Assembly: GCF_018688255.1 (NCBI RefSeq) | Contig: NZ_CP061314.1 | Span: 992,001 to 1,056,000, forward strand | Reading direction: 5' to 3' | Length of the DNA: 64,000 bases | DNA from: Polynucleobacter corsicus | GTDB lineage: Bacteria > Pseudomonadota > Gammaproteobacteria > Burkholderiales > Burkholderiaceae | Shown: positions 25,175 to 33,795 of the stretch, in pieces | Layout: each line of letters opens with the position of its first letter | How positions within the stretch are numbered: the first letter of the stretch is position 1 | Made by a program: the position numbers and the translations under genes | The notes under the pieces: generated by a model | Told to the model about the DNA's origin: nothing | The model's database searches: none | Seen by the model: the letters and a program-made list of their open reading frames with translations, nothing else

Positions 25175-26533
25175 GTGGCAGGTAAAGTTGGTTTTGTTTC
25201 CTTGGGATGCCCTAAGGCGCTGGTTGATTCCGAACTCATCCTCACGCAACTCAGCGCTGAAGGCTATGAGACCGCTAAAGATTATGCTGGTGCCGATCTG
25301 GTGGTTGTAAACACCTGTGGCTTTATTGATTCCGCGGTAGAGGAGAGCCTTGCGGCGATTGGTGAAGCCTTGGCTGAAAACGGCAAGGTAATTGTGACGG
25401 GTTGCTTAGGCGCCCGAAAAAATGCAGATGGCAGCGATCTCATTCAGAGCATACACCCTAAAGTCCTTGCTGTGACTGGGCCGCATGCCACCCAAGAGGT
25501 GATGCAGGCTATTCATTTGTATCTTCCAAAGCCGCATGATCCCTTTACTGATTTGCTGCCACCGATTGGCGTCAAGCTCACACCAAAACATTATGCGTAC
25601 TTAAAGATATCTGAGGGTTGTAATCACCGCTGTACTTTTTGCATTATCCCAAGCATGCGAGGTGATTTAGTTTCACGTCCAATTGGTGAAGTCTTGCTTG
25701 AGGCAAAAAAATTATTTGAATCAGGTGTGAAAGAGTTGCTAGTTGTTTCGCAAGATACGAGTGCCTATGGTGTTGATATCCAATATCGCACTGGCTTTTG
25801 GGATGGCAAACCTGTTAAGACACGAATGTTTGATTTGGTAAATGCCTTAAACCAAATTGCGAGAGAGCATCAAGCTTGGGTGCGTTTACATTATGTTTAC
25901 CCATATCCACACGTCGATGATGTCCTGCCATTAATGGCTGAGTTTTCTGAGCACGGTTTTGGCGTACTTCCTTATTTGGATATTCCTTTGCAACACTCGC
26001 ATCCAGATGTCCTTAAGCGCATGAAACGTCCCGCTAGTGGCGAAAAGAATTTGGAGCGTATTCAGGCATGGCGAACGGCTTGTCCGGACCTGGTCATTCG
26101 CAGTACTTTTATTGCCGGTTTTCCTGGCGAGACTGAGGAAGAGTTTTTGCATCTATTGAACTTCCTCGATGATGCTCAAATTGATCACGCGGGTTGTTTT
26201 GCTTATTCGCCTGTGGATGGGGCCACTGCCAATGCTTTGGATAATCCAGTTCCGAGTGAGTTACGCGAGGAGCGCCGAGCTCGCTTCATGGCTAAAGCTG
26301 AGGAAATCTCAATCAAGCGACTTGCTAAAAAAATAGGTAAGCGTATTCAGGTCATCATTGATCGGGTTGATGAATCCGGTGGAGTGGGTCGAACTATTGG
26401 GGATGCCCCTGAAATTGATGGTCTGGTGCGGGTTCTACCCTCAAGTAAGCCTTCCAAGCGCTACCGTGTTGGTGAAATCATCAAAGTAACGGTGATTAGC
26501 TCCCAAGGGCATGACCTAATAGCCGAAACTTGA
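25175..26533 (+). CDS. rimO: Ribosomal protein S12 methylthiotransferase RimO
   Basis: 452-residue radical SAM methylthiotransferase acting on Asp89 of S12. The N-terminal UPF0004 domain has cysteines 12, 48 and 77 for the auxiliary cluster; the radical SAM cluster is CNHRCTFC (Cys149, Cys153, Cys156); a TRAM domain ends the protein. KVGFVSLGCPKALVDSE is diagnostic for RimO versus MiaB. The start is GTG at 25175, 2 nt after the phaR stop, so it is presumably read from phaR transcripts, an odd interruption of PHA genes by a ribosome-modification gene. Confidence 0.95.
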   Translation: MAGKVGFVSLGCPKALVDSELILTQLSAEGYETAKDYAGADLVVVNTCGFIDSAVEESLAAIGEALAENGKVIVTGCLGARKNADGSDLIQSIHPKVLAVTGPHATQEVMQAIHLYLPKPHDPFTDLLPPIGVKLTPKHYAYLKISEGCNHRCTFCIIPSMRGDLVSRPIGEVLLEAKKLFESGVKELLVVSQDTSAYGVDIQYRTGFWDGKPVKTRMFDLVNALNQIAREHQAWVRLHYVYPYPHVDDVLPLMAEFSEHGFGVLPYLDIPLQHSHPDVLKRMKRPASGEKNLERIQAWRTACPDLVIRSTFIAGFPGETEEEFLHLLNFLDDAQIDHAGCFAYSPVDGATANALDNPVPSELREERRARFMAKAEEISIKRLAKKIGKRIQVIIDRVDESGGVGRTIGDAPEIDGLVRVLPSSKPSKRYRVGEIIKVTVISSQGHDLIAET

Positions 26534-26612
26534 CTATTAGAATAAAAATGGTGTTTTGGCCCTGTATTGGGTCAATCGTTTTACTTAATTAGGTATCGTA
26601 AAGGGGATTGTT

Positions 26613-27797
26613 ATGAGTCGTGATGTCGTCGTTTTAAGTGCTGTACGTTCCGCAATTGGCGCATTCAATGGATCGCTCAGTAGCCTTGAGCCAAGTGAGC
26701 TCGGCGGTATCGTGATGAAAGAGGCCGTTGCGCGCTCTGGTGTAGATCCATCATTAATTAATTACATCACGGTAGGCAACACGATTCCGACTGATAACCG
26801 TTACGCCTATGTTGCTCGTGTAGCCTCTATTCAGGCTGGTTTGCCAATGGAATCTGTGGCGATGGCCTTAAATCGTTTGTGCAGCTCTGGCTTACAAGCC
26901 ATTGTGACTACGGCCCAAGCCATTATGTTGGGCGACTGTGATTATGGTGTTGGTGGTGGCGTAGAAGTGATGTCACGTGGCATGTATGGCTCACCAGCTA
27001 TGCGCAGTGGTGCGCGTATGGGTGATACCAAAATGATCGACTTGATGGTATCTGTTTTAACTGATCCATTTGGTGTTGGTCATATGGGTGTTACAGCTGA
27101 AAACTTGGTTGAAAAGTGGAAGCTCACTCGTGAAGAGCAAGATGCTCTGGCAGTAGAGTCCCATCGCCGTGCTGCACACGCCATTAAAGAAGGTCGTTTT
27201 AAATCTCAAATCGTTCCCATCACCATCAAAACTCGCAAGGGCGATGTGGTGTTTGATACGGACGAGCATTGCAAACCAGAAACCACCATGGAAACTCTAG
27301 CGAAGATGAAGGCAGTCTTCAAAAAAGAGGGCGGCAGTGTTACTGCAGGTAATGCATCAGGTATTAATGATGGCGCAGCATTTTTTGTGCTGGCGGATGC
27401 GGAAGCGGCGAAGAAGGCTGGTCATAAGCCAATCGCCCGTTTAGTTTCTTACGCGATTGCTGGCGTACCAAACCACATCATGGGTGAGGGTCCAATTCCC
27501 GCAACCAAGATTGCTCTTGAACGCGCTGGACTGAAATTAGATCAAATCGATGTAATTGAATCTAACGAAGCTTTTGCTGCTCAGGCATTGGCCGTTACTA
27601 AAGGTTTGGGTTTAGATCCAGCCAAGACTAATGTGAATGGTGGAGCGATTGCATTGGGCCACCCAATTGGTTGCTCTGGCGCTGCGATTGCGACCAAAGC
27701 TATCCATGAGTTACATCGTGTTCAAGGTAAGTACGCTTTGGTCACCATGTGCATTGGTGGCGGACAAGGTATTGCAACTATTTTTGAGCGCCTCTAA
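26613..27797 (+). CDS. bktB: Beta-ketothiolase, BktB-like (acetyl-CoA C-acyltransferase)
   Basis: 394-residue thiolase. The acylated Cys90 is in NRLCSSGLQA, the His in GHPIGCSGA and the second Cys in CIGGGQG. The N-terminus (SRDVVVLSAVRSAIGAFNGSL) and the region GHMGVTAEN resemble Cupriavidus BktB, which accepts propionyl-CoA and feeds 3-hydroxyvalerate as well as 3-hydroxybutyrate synthesis. Given phaC/phaB upstream and the propionyl-CoA operon at 7660-14969, a PHA role is likely, but a general fatty-acid thiolase is possible. aaagggga precedes the ATG. Its stop overlaps the serB stop by 4 nt. Confidence 0.85.
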   Translation: MSRDVVVLSAVRSAIGAFNGSLSSLEPSELGGIVMKEAVARSGVDPSLINYITVGNTIPTDNRYAYVARVASIQAGLPMESVAMALNRLCSSGLQAIVTTAQAIMLGDCDYGVGGGVEVMSRGMYGSPAMRSGARMGDTKMIDLMVSVLTDPFGVGHMGVTAENLVEKWKLTREEQDALAVESHRRAAHAIKEGRFKSQIVPITIKTRKGDVVFDTDEHCKPETTMETLAKMKAVFKKEGGSVTAGNASGINDGAAFFVLADAEAAKKAGHKPIARLVSYAIAGVPNHIMGEGPIPATKIALERAGLKLDQIDVIESNEAFAAQALAVTKGLGLDPAKTNVNGGAIALGHPIGCSGAAIATKAIHELHRVQGKYALVTMCIGGGQGIATIFERL

Positions 27798-28684
27798 GCA
27801 ATCAGTAATAAGGTAGCATCCAAGCCGACTCGGTCGAAAGCCGCGTCGGCTTTTTCTTTAACAATCGGCTTTGCTTTATAGGCAATGCTGATACCAGAAC
27901 CATGCATCATTGGCAGATCGTTGGATCCGTCGCCCATGGTGAGGGCATTCTTCTTATGGCAATTCATGAGAGTGCAGGCTTGTTCTAAATAAGTGTTTTT
28001 AGCTGCACCATCCACAATATCGCCAATGACTTTACCTGTTAGTTTGCCGTCGATGATTTCCAGAGTATTAGCTTGGGCTTGTTTGAAGCCTAACTCTTGC
28101 TGTAGTCTTTCAGTAAAGAAAGTAAAACCACCAGAAACTAGCAGCGTATATAGTCCCTGAGCATTTGCTCCAGCAAGCAATTGAGCTGCGCCAGGATTAG
28201 GGCGTAAACGCTCTTTGTAGACCGAATCAAGTACATCAGCAGATACACCGGCTAAGAGGGCTACGCGCCTGCGCAAGCTTTCTTTAAAATCTTTAATTTC
28301 GCCGCGCATAGTGGCCTCAGTGATTTCTGAAACAGCTGCTTTCTTGCCAGTAAAGTCAGCAATCTCATCGATGCACTCAATGTTGATGAGAGTAGAGTCC
28401 ATATCCATGGCCAGTACTTTCACCTCATCCGGCTTAAATCCTGGTGATAGAAAAGCTAAATCAACATCATGCTCACCGGCAATATTTCGCATAGCAACCC
28501 TAGCTTCCGGTGTTAAAACTTGAGCGCAAGTCCAGCGAGCGGTGAAGTATTTAGAGTGTGCATGCTCTGCACTTTCTTTGGCAATCGAAACACCTAAGAC
28601 TTTTGCATGCTCAATCAATGCGGCATTTAATTCTGCTGGGATTGCAGTATTAGCAAGGGCGACGAGTGTAAGGAGACTAGACAT
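27794..28684 (-). CDS. serB: Phosphoserine phosphatase SerB
   Basis: 296-residue HAD-superfamily phosphatase for the last step of serine synthesis. The nucleophile motif is DMDSTLI, followed by ECIDEIAD, SGGFTFF and the C-terminal GDGSNDLPM metal site. The N-terminal 90 residues are the ACT-like domain seen in SerB of proteobacteria, here degenerate. The 3' end of the gene carries, antisense, a terminator-like hairpin serving bktB. It lies 20 nt downstream of mfd on the same strand. Confidence 0.94.
   Translation of the reverse strand: MSSLLTLVALANTAIPAELNAALIEHAKVLGVSIAKESAEHAHSKYFTARWTCAQVLTPEARVAMRNIAGEHDVDLAFLSPGFKPDEVKVLAMDMDSTLINIECIDEIADFTGKKAAVSEITEATMRGEIKDFKESLRRRVALLAGVSADVLDSVYKERLRPNPGAAQLLAGANAQGLYTLLVSGGFTFFTERLQQELGFKQAQANTLEIIDGKLTGKVIGDIVDGAAKNTYLEQACTLMNCHKKNALTMGDGSNDLPMMHGSGISIAYKAKPIVKEKADAAFDRVGLDATLLLIA
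27822..27855 (+). terminator. Terminator for bktB embedded in the serB 3' coding end
   Basis: Arms aagccgac (27822-27829) and gtcggctt (27845-27852) followed by TTT then C and more T on the + strand. It starts 25 nt after the bktB stop and lies wholly within serB codons. Confidence 0.65.
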
Positions 28685-28704
28685 AGAGGGTTGGAAAATA
28701 ATAA

Positions 28705-31700
28705 TTAATTGGCTTGCGCAGTATTTGGCATGGCAGATGAATTCAAACTTCTGAGAATTTTCCGAATATGCTCTAAACGTTGTTCTAGTTTCTCAAAATC
28801 CTTCTCTTTTTGGGGAAGAATTTTCAATTTATCTTGGCCATTGAGCTGTATATATTTTGATGATTGGATTAGTTGAATGATCTTCATCGGGTCAATTGGC
28901 GGATTGGGGATGAACTGAATCTGTATCGATAATGGGCTTGCATCAATCTTCTTAATTCCAAAGCTGGTCATTTCTAGGCGCAAGCGATGGGTTTCATAAA
29001 GTGATTTGGCCTGGTCAGGTAAATCGCCATAGCGATCTACTAGCTCTTCACGTAATCCCATGAGTTCAGAGAAGTCGTTTGTACCAGCAAAGCGCTTATA
29101 CATGGAAAGTCGTTCGTGGACATCCGGGCAATAGTCATTTGGAAAGAGGGCCGGTACACCTAAATTAACATCGGTTGTCGCCTGAAGTGGCGACAAGAGA
29201 TCTGGCTCCTTACCGCTACGCAGGGATTTGACTGCACGATTGAGCATCTCGGTATAGAGCTGAAACCCAATTTCATGAATCTCACCAGATTGCTTATCCC
29301 CCAGGACTTCACCAGCGCCACGAATCTCTAAATCGTGCATCGCTAAGTAGAAACCAGACCCGAGCTCTTCCATGGCTTGAATGGCATTTAAACGCAGTTG
29401 CGCTTGCTTGCTGAGTGCCTCGGGATCTGGCACCAGTAAATAAGCATAGGCCTGATGGTGGGATCGTCCAACACGTCCGCGCAATTGATGTAACTGTGCC
29501 AAGCCAAACTTATCAGCGCGATGCATGATGATGGTATTGGCAGTCGGAACGTCAATACCAGTTTCAATAATGGTGGTGCATAGCAAGATGTTGGTGCGCT
29601 GGGTCACAAAATCACGCATCACTGACTCCAGCTCACGTTCGTGCATTTGACCGTGCGCTACGCTAATGCGCGCTTCTGGAATGAGCTCTTGTAATTCGTG
29701 TTTTCGATTTTGAATGGTTTCGACTTCGTTATGCAAGAAGTAGACCTGTCCACCACGTTTAATTTCTCGAAGGACTGCTTCACGAATCACGCCATCACCT
29801 TCTCGTCGTACAAAGGTTTTGATGGCTAAGCGCTTCTGTGGCGCAGTTGCAATAACTGAAAACTCACGCAAACCTTCCATCGCCATACCAAGCGTTCGTG
29901 GAATAGGGGTGGCAGTTAAAGTCAAGATATCTACTTCAGCACGTAATGCTTTGAGCGCATCTTTTTGACGTACACCAAAGCGATGCTCCTCATCCACAAT
30001 CACTAAGCCTAAATTGGCGAACTGGGTTTCTTTAGAAAGCAGTTTGTGAGTTCCGATAATGATGTCGGCTTCGCCCTTGCCAATGGCTTCCAAGGCAGCA
30101 TTAATTTCTTTGGTAGTTCTGAAGCGGGAGAGCTCAACGACGCGCACAGGCCAATCGGCAAAGCGATCTTTCCAGGTTGCGACATGTTGTTCAGCGAGTA
30201 GGGTGGTTGGAGCCAAGATGGCCACTTGCTTGCCACCCATGACCGCAACAAAACTAGCACGTAGAGCGACCTCTGTTTTACCAAAGCCTACATCACCACA
30301 CACCAGCCTATCCATAGGTGTGCCGCTAGTCATATCCCCAATAACTGCCGCAATAGCATTAGCTTGATCGGGTGTCTCTTCAAATCCAAAGCTTTCTGCA
30401 AACGCAGCGTAATCATGGGCTGAGAATTCAAAAGCATGACCTTTACGAATAGCTCTAGCGGCATAGAGATTTAAAAGTTCAGCTGCGGTATCGCGTATTT
30501 GTTGAGCGGCCTTACGTCTTGCTTTGTCCCACTGACCCGAGCCTAGCTGATGCAAAGGGGCCGAATCAGGATCAGAGCCTGCATAACGCGTCACCATTTG
30601 CAGTTGTTGAACTGGTACGTAAAGAGTAGCATCCTTGGCGTAGACCAAGTGCAAAAACTCTTCAAAAATCGGCTCTTCTTTTTGTGGCGCTAAATTCAGA
30701 AGTACTAAGCCTTGGTAACGACCAATCCCATGATCAGAGTGCACAACCGGATCACCGATTTTGAGCTCAGATAAATCTTTAAAGAGCATGTCCGGATCGG
30801 CGCTCTCACTTTCTTTACCCTTGCGTCTTTGCCGAGCAGTAGCTGTAAACAGCTCTGCTTCGGTTACGATAATCAAGTTTTCAGCAGGCCAGGTAAAGCC
30901 ATTAAATAGTTGCGCTGTTACCAGGCCAAAGAGAGCGTCACTCTTAATAAAATCAGAGACGCCTTCAAAACCTTCTGGCTTTAGTGGGTAGAGCGGTTTG
31001 CCATGCTGACCAGAAGCTGAATTACTCTCTTCAAAGAGCTGACGAATCGATTCTTTACGACCATTGCTATCGCTGCAAATCAGTACACGTACTTTTTCTT
31101 GAGAAACTAAAGTTCGCAGTCGATTGATGGGGTCAGTATCCCGCCGATGAACAGATAGGTCGGGAACGGCTAAAAATTGTGGTGATTCTTTGGTTTCTTT
31201 ATCCGCTTCTTTATTCAATGCTAGGCGCGCATTTGGCTTGGCTGCTGTAAAGAATTGATCTGCATCTAGAAATAATTCAGCTGGCGGCAGAATAGGGCGA
31301 TCAAGGTCATGCTTTAAGAATTCATACCGAGAGAGCGTATCTTTCCAAAAGCCCTTGATAGATTCTTCAACATTACCAATGCTCACCGCCCAAACAGGAT
31401 CGCCCGAACGGGGAAAGTAATCAAAGACTGTCGATGACTCCTCAAAGAAGAGGGGTAAATAGGATTCAATACCTGCACTAGGAATTCCTAGGTTGGCATC
31501 TTTGTAAATTGAGCACCGTGTTGGATCACCTTCAAATATTTCGCGCCAGCGTCCACGAAATGCGGTTCGTGAAGCATCATCAAATGGAAATTCGTGACCT
31601 GGTAATAGGCGAACTTCTTTTACTGGATAGAGGCTGCGTTGGGTATCAGGATCAAAAGCTCTGATTTGCTCAATCTCATCACCAAAAAGATCTAGGCGAT

Positions 31701-32259
31701 AAGGCAGGCTCGACCCCATTGGAAATAAATCAATCAAGCCACCACGAATGCTGTATTCACCGGGGCGCATTACTGAGCTTACGGGATCGTAACCGGCCTG
31801 CTGCAACTGCAGTTTCAGTGCGACTTCATTGAGCTTGTCACCCTGCCTAAAAAAGAAGGTGTGACCAGATAAAAAGTTTGGCGGCCCTAGTCTTTGGAGT
31901 GCTGTAGTAATTGGGACCAGAACAATGTCGCAGCTGCCATTGAGCAATTCATACAGAGTCGCTAAGCGCTCTGAAACCAAATCCTGGTGAGGTGAGAAAT
32001 GGTCATAGGGCAGGATTTCCCAGTCAGGCAGTAGGCGTGTTTTGAGTTGTGGTGCAAAAGCCGGAATTTCTTCCAAAAGCCGCTGGGCCTCCTGTGCCTG
32101 GGCACAGAAAATCACCATGACTGAGAACTCTGAGCGATACCGAAGGGCAGATTGGGCGATGAGTGCTGCATCTGAAGAGCCAACTAGGCCTGAAAAGGTA
32201 AAGCGCTGCCCAGCCCGCGGTGCAGGTATGGGGGGTGCTAGTTTTAATGCATCAGACAT
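28705..32259 (-). CDS. mfd: Transcription-repair coupling factor Mfd
   Basis: 1184-residue DNA translocase that removes stalled RNA polymerase and recruits UvrA. The UvrB-like N-terminal domains, an RNAP-interacting domain (about residues 500-575, GDPVVHSDHGIGRYQG), the helicase motor with Walker A CGDVGFGKTE and DEEHRFGVRQ, the RecG-like motif GRVGRSHHQAYAYLL and the C-terminal TRCF domain are all present. Full family length. The 5' end is divergent from ispD with only 23 nt between start codons, so the ispD promoter must lie within the first mfd codons or vice versa. Confidence 0.96.
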   Translation of the reverse strand: MSDALKLAPPIPAPRAGQRFTFSGLVGSSDAALIAQSALRYRSEFSVMVIFCAQAQEAQRLLEEIPAFAPQLKTRLLPDWEILPYDHFSPHQDLVSERLATLYELLNGSCDIVLVPITTALQRLGPPNFLSGHTFFFRQGDKLNEVALKLQLQQAGYDPVSSVMRPGEYSIRGGLIDLFPMGSSLPYRLDLFGDEIEQIRAFDPDTQRSLYPVKEVRLLPGHEFPFDDASRTAFRGRWREIFEGDPTRCSIYKDANLGIPSAGIESYLPLFFEESSTVFDYFPRSGDPVWAVSIGNVEESIKGFWKDTLSRYEFLKHDLDRPILPPAELFLDADQFFTAAKPNARLALNKEADKETKESPQFLAVPDLSVHRRDTDPINRLRTLVSQEKVRVLICSDSNGRKESIRQLFEESNSASGQHGKPLYPLKPEGFEGVSDFIKSDALFGLVTAQLFNGFTWPAENLIIVTEAELFTATARQRRKGKESESADPDMLFKDLSELKIGDPVVHSDHGIGRYQGLVLLNLAPQKEEPIFEEFLHLVYAKDATLYVPVQQLQMVTRYAGSDPDSAPLHQLGSGQWDKARRKAAQQIRDTAAELLNLYAARAIRKGHAFEFSAHDYAAFAESFGFEETPDQANAIAAVIGDMTSGTPMDRLVCGDVGFGKTEVALRASFVAVMGGKQVAILAPTTLLAEQHVATWKDRFADWPVRVVELSRFRTTKEINAALEAIGKGEADIIIGTHKLLSKETQFANLGLVIVDEEHRFGVRQKDALKALRAEVDILTLTATPIPRTLGMAMEGLREFSVIATAPQKRLAIKTFVRREGDGVIREAVLREIKRGGQVYFLHNEVETIQNRKHELQELIPEARISVAHGQMHERELESVMRDFVTQRTNILLCTTIIETGIDVPTANTIIMHRADKFGLAQLHQLRGRVGRSHHQAYAYLLVPDPEALSKQAQLRLNAIQAMEELGSGFYLAMHDLEIRGAGEVLGDKQSGEIHEIGFQLYTEMLNRAVKSLRSGKEPDLLSPLQATTDVNLGVPALFPNDYCPDVHERLSMYKRFAGTNDFSELMGLREELVDRYGDLPDQAKSLYETHRLRLEMTSFGIKKIDASPLSIQIQFIPNPPIDPMKIIQLIQSSKYIQLNGQDKLKILPQKEKDFEKLEQRLEHIRKILRSLNSSAMPNTAQAN

Positions 32260-32282
32260 CTGTGCTTATTATAGAATCAGGT

Positions 32283-33041
32283 ATGCCCGCTGGAAACCAA
32301 ACCTCACCGTCTGTACCCCAATGTCATGCCCTCTTACCTACGGCAGGTACTGGGTCTCGGCTTGGGGGAGCTTTACCAAAGCAGTTTCAGGAGCTGGCAG
32401 GAAAGCCAATGGTGGCCTACGCCCTAGACGCTTTTGTTAATACTCCTGAGATTGCCTCCATTTGGGTGGGTGTCAGTCCTAGTTTTATTGATAACCCCAT
32501 CCTAAATATACTTTCCAGCAAATCCCCCTTGATTCGGTTCACTCCGAGCGGCGGACCAAGCCGTCAAGAAACGGTCCGAAATACTTTGGCGGAGATGCTC
32601 AAAGCAGGTATTCCTGAGGGCGATTGGGTCCTGGTGCACGATGCCGCTAGACCAGGAATCACACCTCAGCTCATCCAAAAACTCATTCTTGCTGTGGGTC
32701 AAGCGGGTGAGGGTGGCTTATTAGCAATGCCGCTAGCTGACACTCTCAAGATGGCTGAAGCTAATTCCGCAATTGCTGGCAATCCCAACAGAGCTGTGAA
32801 GACGATATCCCGAGATCACCTATGGCAGGCCCAAACCCCGCAGATGTTTGGTTTAAAGGATCTGCACGATGCTATTGAGGAAGGTATTCGCCTGGAGGCG
32901 GATATTACGGATGAGGCGAGCGCCATCGAGCTTGCTGGCAAAAACCCCTTATTAATTGAAGGTGCGACTAGTAACTTCAAAGTAACCCACCCAGCAGATT
33001 GGGATTTGATGCAAACCATCTTGCAAACCTCCGTTAAATAA
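32283..33041 (+). CDS. ispD: 2-C-methyl-D-erythritol 4-phosphate cytidylyltransferase
   Basis: 252-residue cytidylyltransferase of the MEP isoprenoid pathway. CHALLPTAGTGSRLGGALPKQF holds the CTP-binding loop; VHDAARPGI and AQTPQMF are further signatures. The open frame extends upstream to a GTG at 32220, but that would overlap the mfd start and add 21 non-conserved residues; ATG at 32283 fits family length. It is followed 25 nt later by ispF, the usual ispDF pair. Confidence 0.94.
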   Translation: MPAGNQTSPSVPQCHALLPTAGTGSRLGGALPKQFQELAGKPMVAYALDAFVNTPEIASIWVGVSPSFIDNPILNILSSKSPLIRFTPSGGPSRQETVRNTLAEMLKAGIPEGDWVLVHDAARPGITPQLIQKLILAVGQAGEGGLLAMPLADTLKMAEANSAIAGNPNRAVKTISRDHLWQAQTPQMFGLKDLHDAIEEGIRLEADITDEASAIELAGKNPLLIEGATSNFKVTHPADWDLMQTILQTSVK

Positions 33042-33066
33042 GCCTCAAGAGAACATCCATCACCCC

Positions 33067-33570
33067 ATGACATCAAGCGCACCCCATATTCCTCAATTTC
33101 GAATCGGCCAAGGTTACGACGTTCATGCCTTAGTCGAGGGTCGCAAGCTCATACTAGGCGGGGTTCATGTCCCAAGTGACAAGGGTTTGTTAGGACATTC
33201 GGATGCGGATGCCTTGTTGCATGCCCTAACGGATGCATTGCTTGGCGCTGCAGGCTTGAATGATATTGGCCAGTTATTTCCGGATACGGATCCTCAGTTT
33301 AAGGATATGGATAGCCGTATTTTGCTCAGAGCAGCTTTGCAAAAGATCCAAGCGGCTGGATTTCATGTGGGTAATGTGGATGCAACGATTATTTGCCAAA
33401 AACCCAAATTAGCCACTTTCTTGCCGGAAATGGTCCGCAATATCGCAGCAGATTTGCTGGTTACGCCCAGCCATGTCAACCTCAAAGCTAAAACCAATGA
33501 ATCTCTTGGACACCTTGGCAGGGGAGAGGGCATAGCAGTCCATGCCGTCGCTTTGCTTTACAAGGTCTAA
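33067..33570 (+). CDS. ispF: 2-C-methyl-D-erythritol 2,4-cyclodiphosphate synthase
   Basis: 167-residue trimeric zinc enzyme of the MEP pathway. Metal ligands are in GQGYDVHAL and GHSDADALLHALTDALLGA, with DIGQLFPDTD and KTNESLGHLGRGEG downstream. About ten extra residues precede the usual RIGQGYDVH start. Cotranscribed with ispD; tRNA-Leu follows 81 nt after its stop. Confidence 0.95.
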   Translation: MTSSAPHIPQFRIGQGYDVHALVEGRKLILGGVHVPSDKGLLGHSDADALLHALTDALLGAAGLNDIGQLFPDTDPQFKDMDSRILLRAALQKIQAAGFHVGNVDATIICQKPKLATFLPEMVRNIAADLLVTPSHVNLKAKTNESLGHLGRGEGIAVHAVALLYKV

Positions 33571-33651
33571 ATATCCTCCAAAACCGCTAAGCATTGTAGA
33601 ATTACGGTCTTTAGAGTGAAGCTTCAGCTCGGTAGTGTTTGCGGAATTCGC

Positions 33652-33738
33652 GCGAGGATGGCGAAATTGGTAGACGCACCAGGTTTAGGTCCTGACGCCA
33701 GCAATGGTGTGGGGGTTCGAGTCCCCCTCCTCGCACCA
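33652..33738 (+). tRNA. tRNA-Leu (anticodon TAG)
   Basis: 87-nt class II tRNA: acceptor gcgagga/tcctcgc, long variable arm, loop tttaggt giving anticodon TAG, GTTCGAGTC T-loop, encoded CCA. The anticodon stem ccagg/cctga has one terminal mismatch (C.A at 27-43). Confidence 0.95.
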
Positions 33739-33795
33739 CAAGATAGCTACTTGGCTTGGGCTTCACATAATCCGATTTTCAATTAAGAGACGAGA

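Noticed and set aside
26556..26575. Terminator after rimO (ttggccc/gggtcaa)
   Set aside because: Short stem with a G.T pair, tiny loop and interrupted T run; too weak to call.
32220..32282. N-terminal extension of ispD from GTG at 32220
   Set aside because: It would overlap mfd, adds non-conserved residues and makes the protein longer than the family; ATG at 32283 fits.
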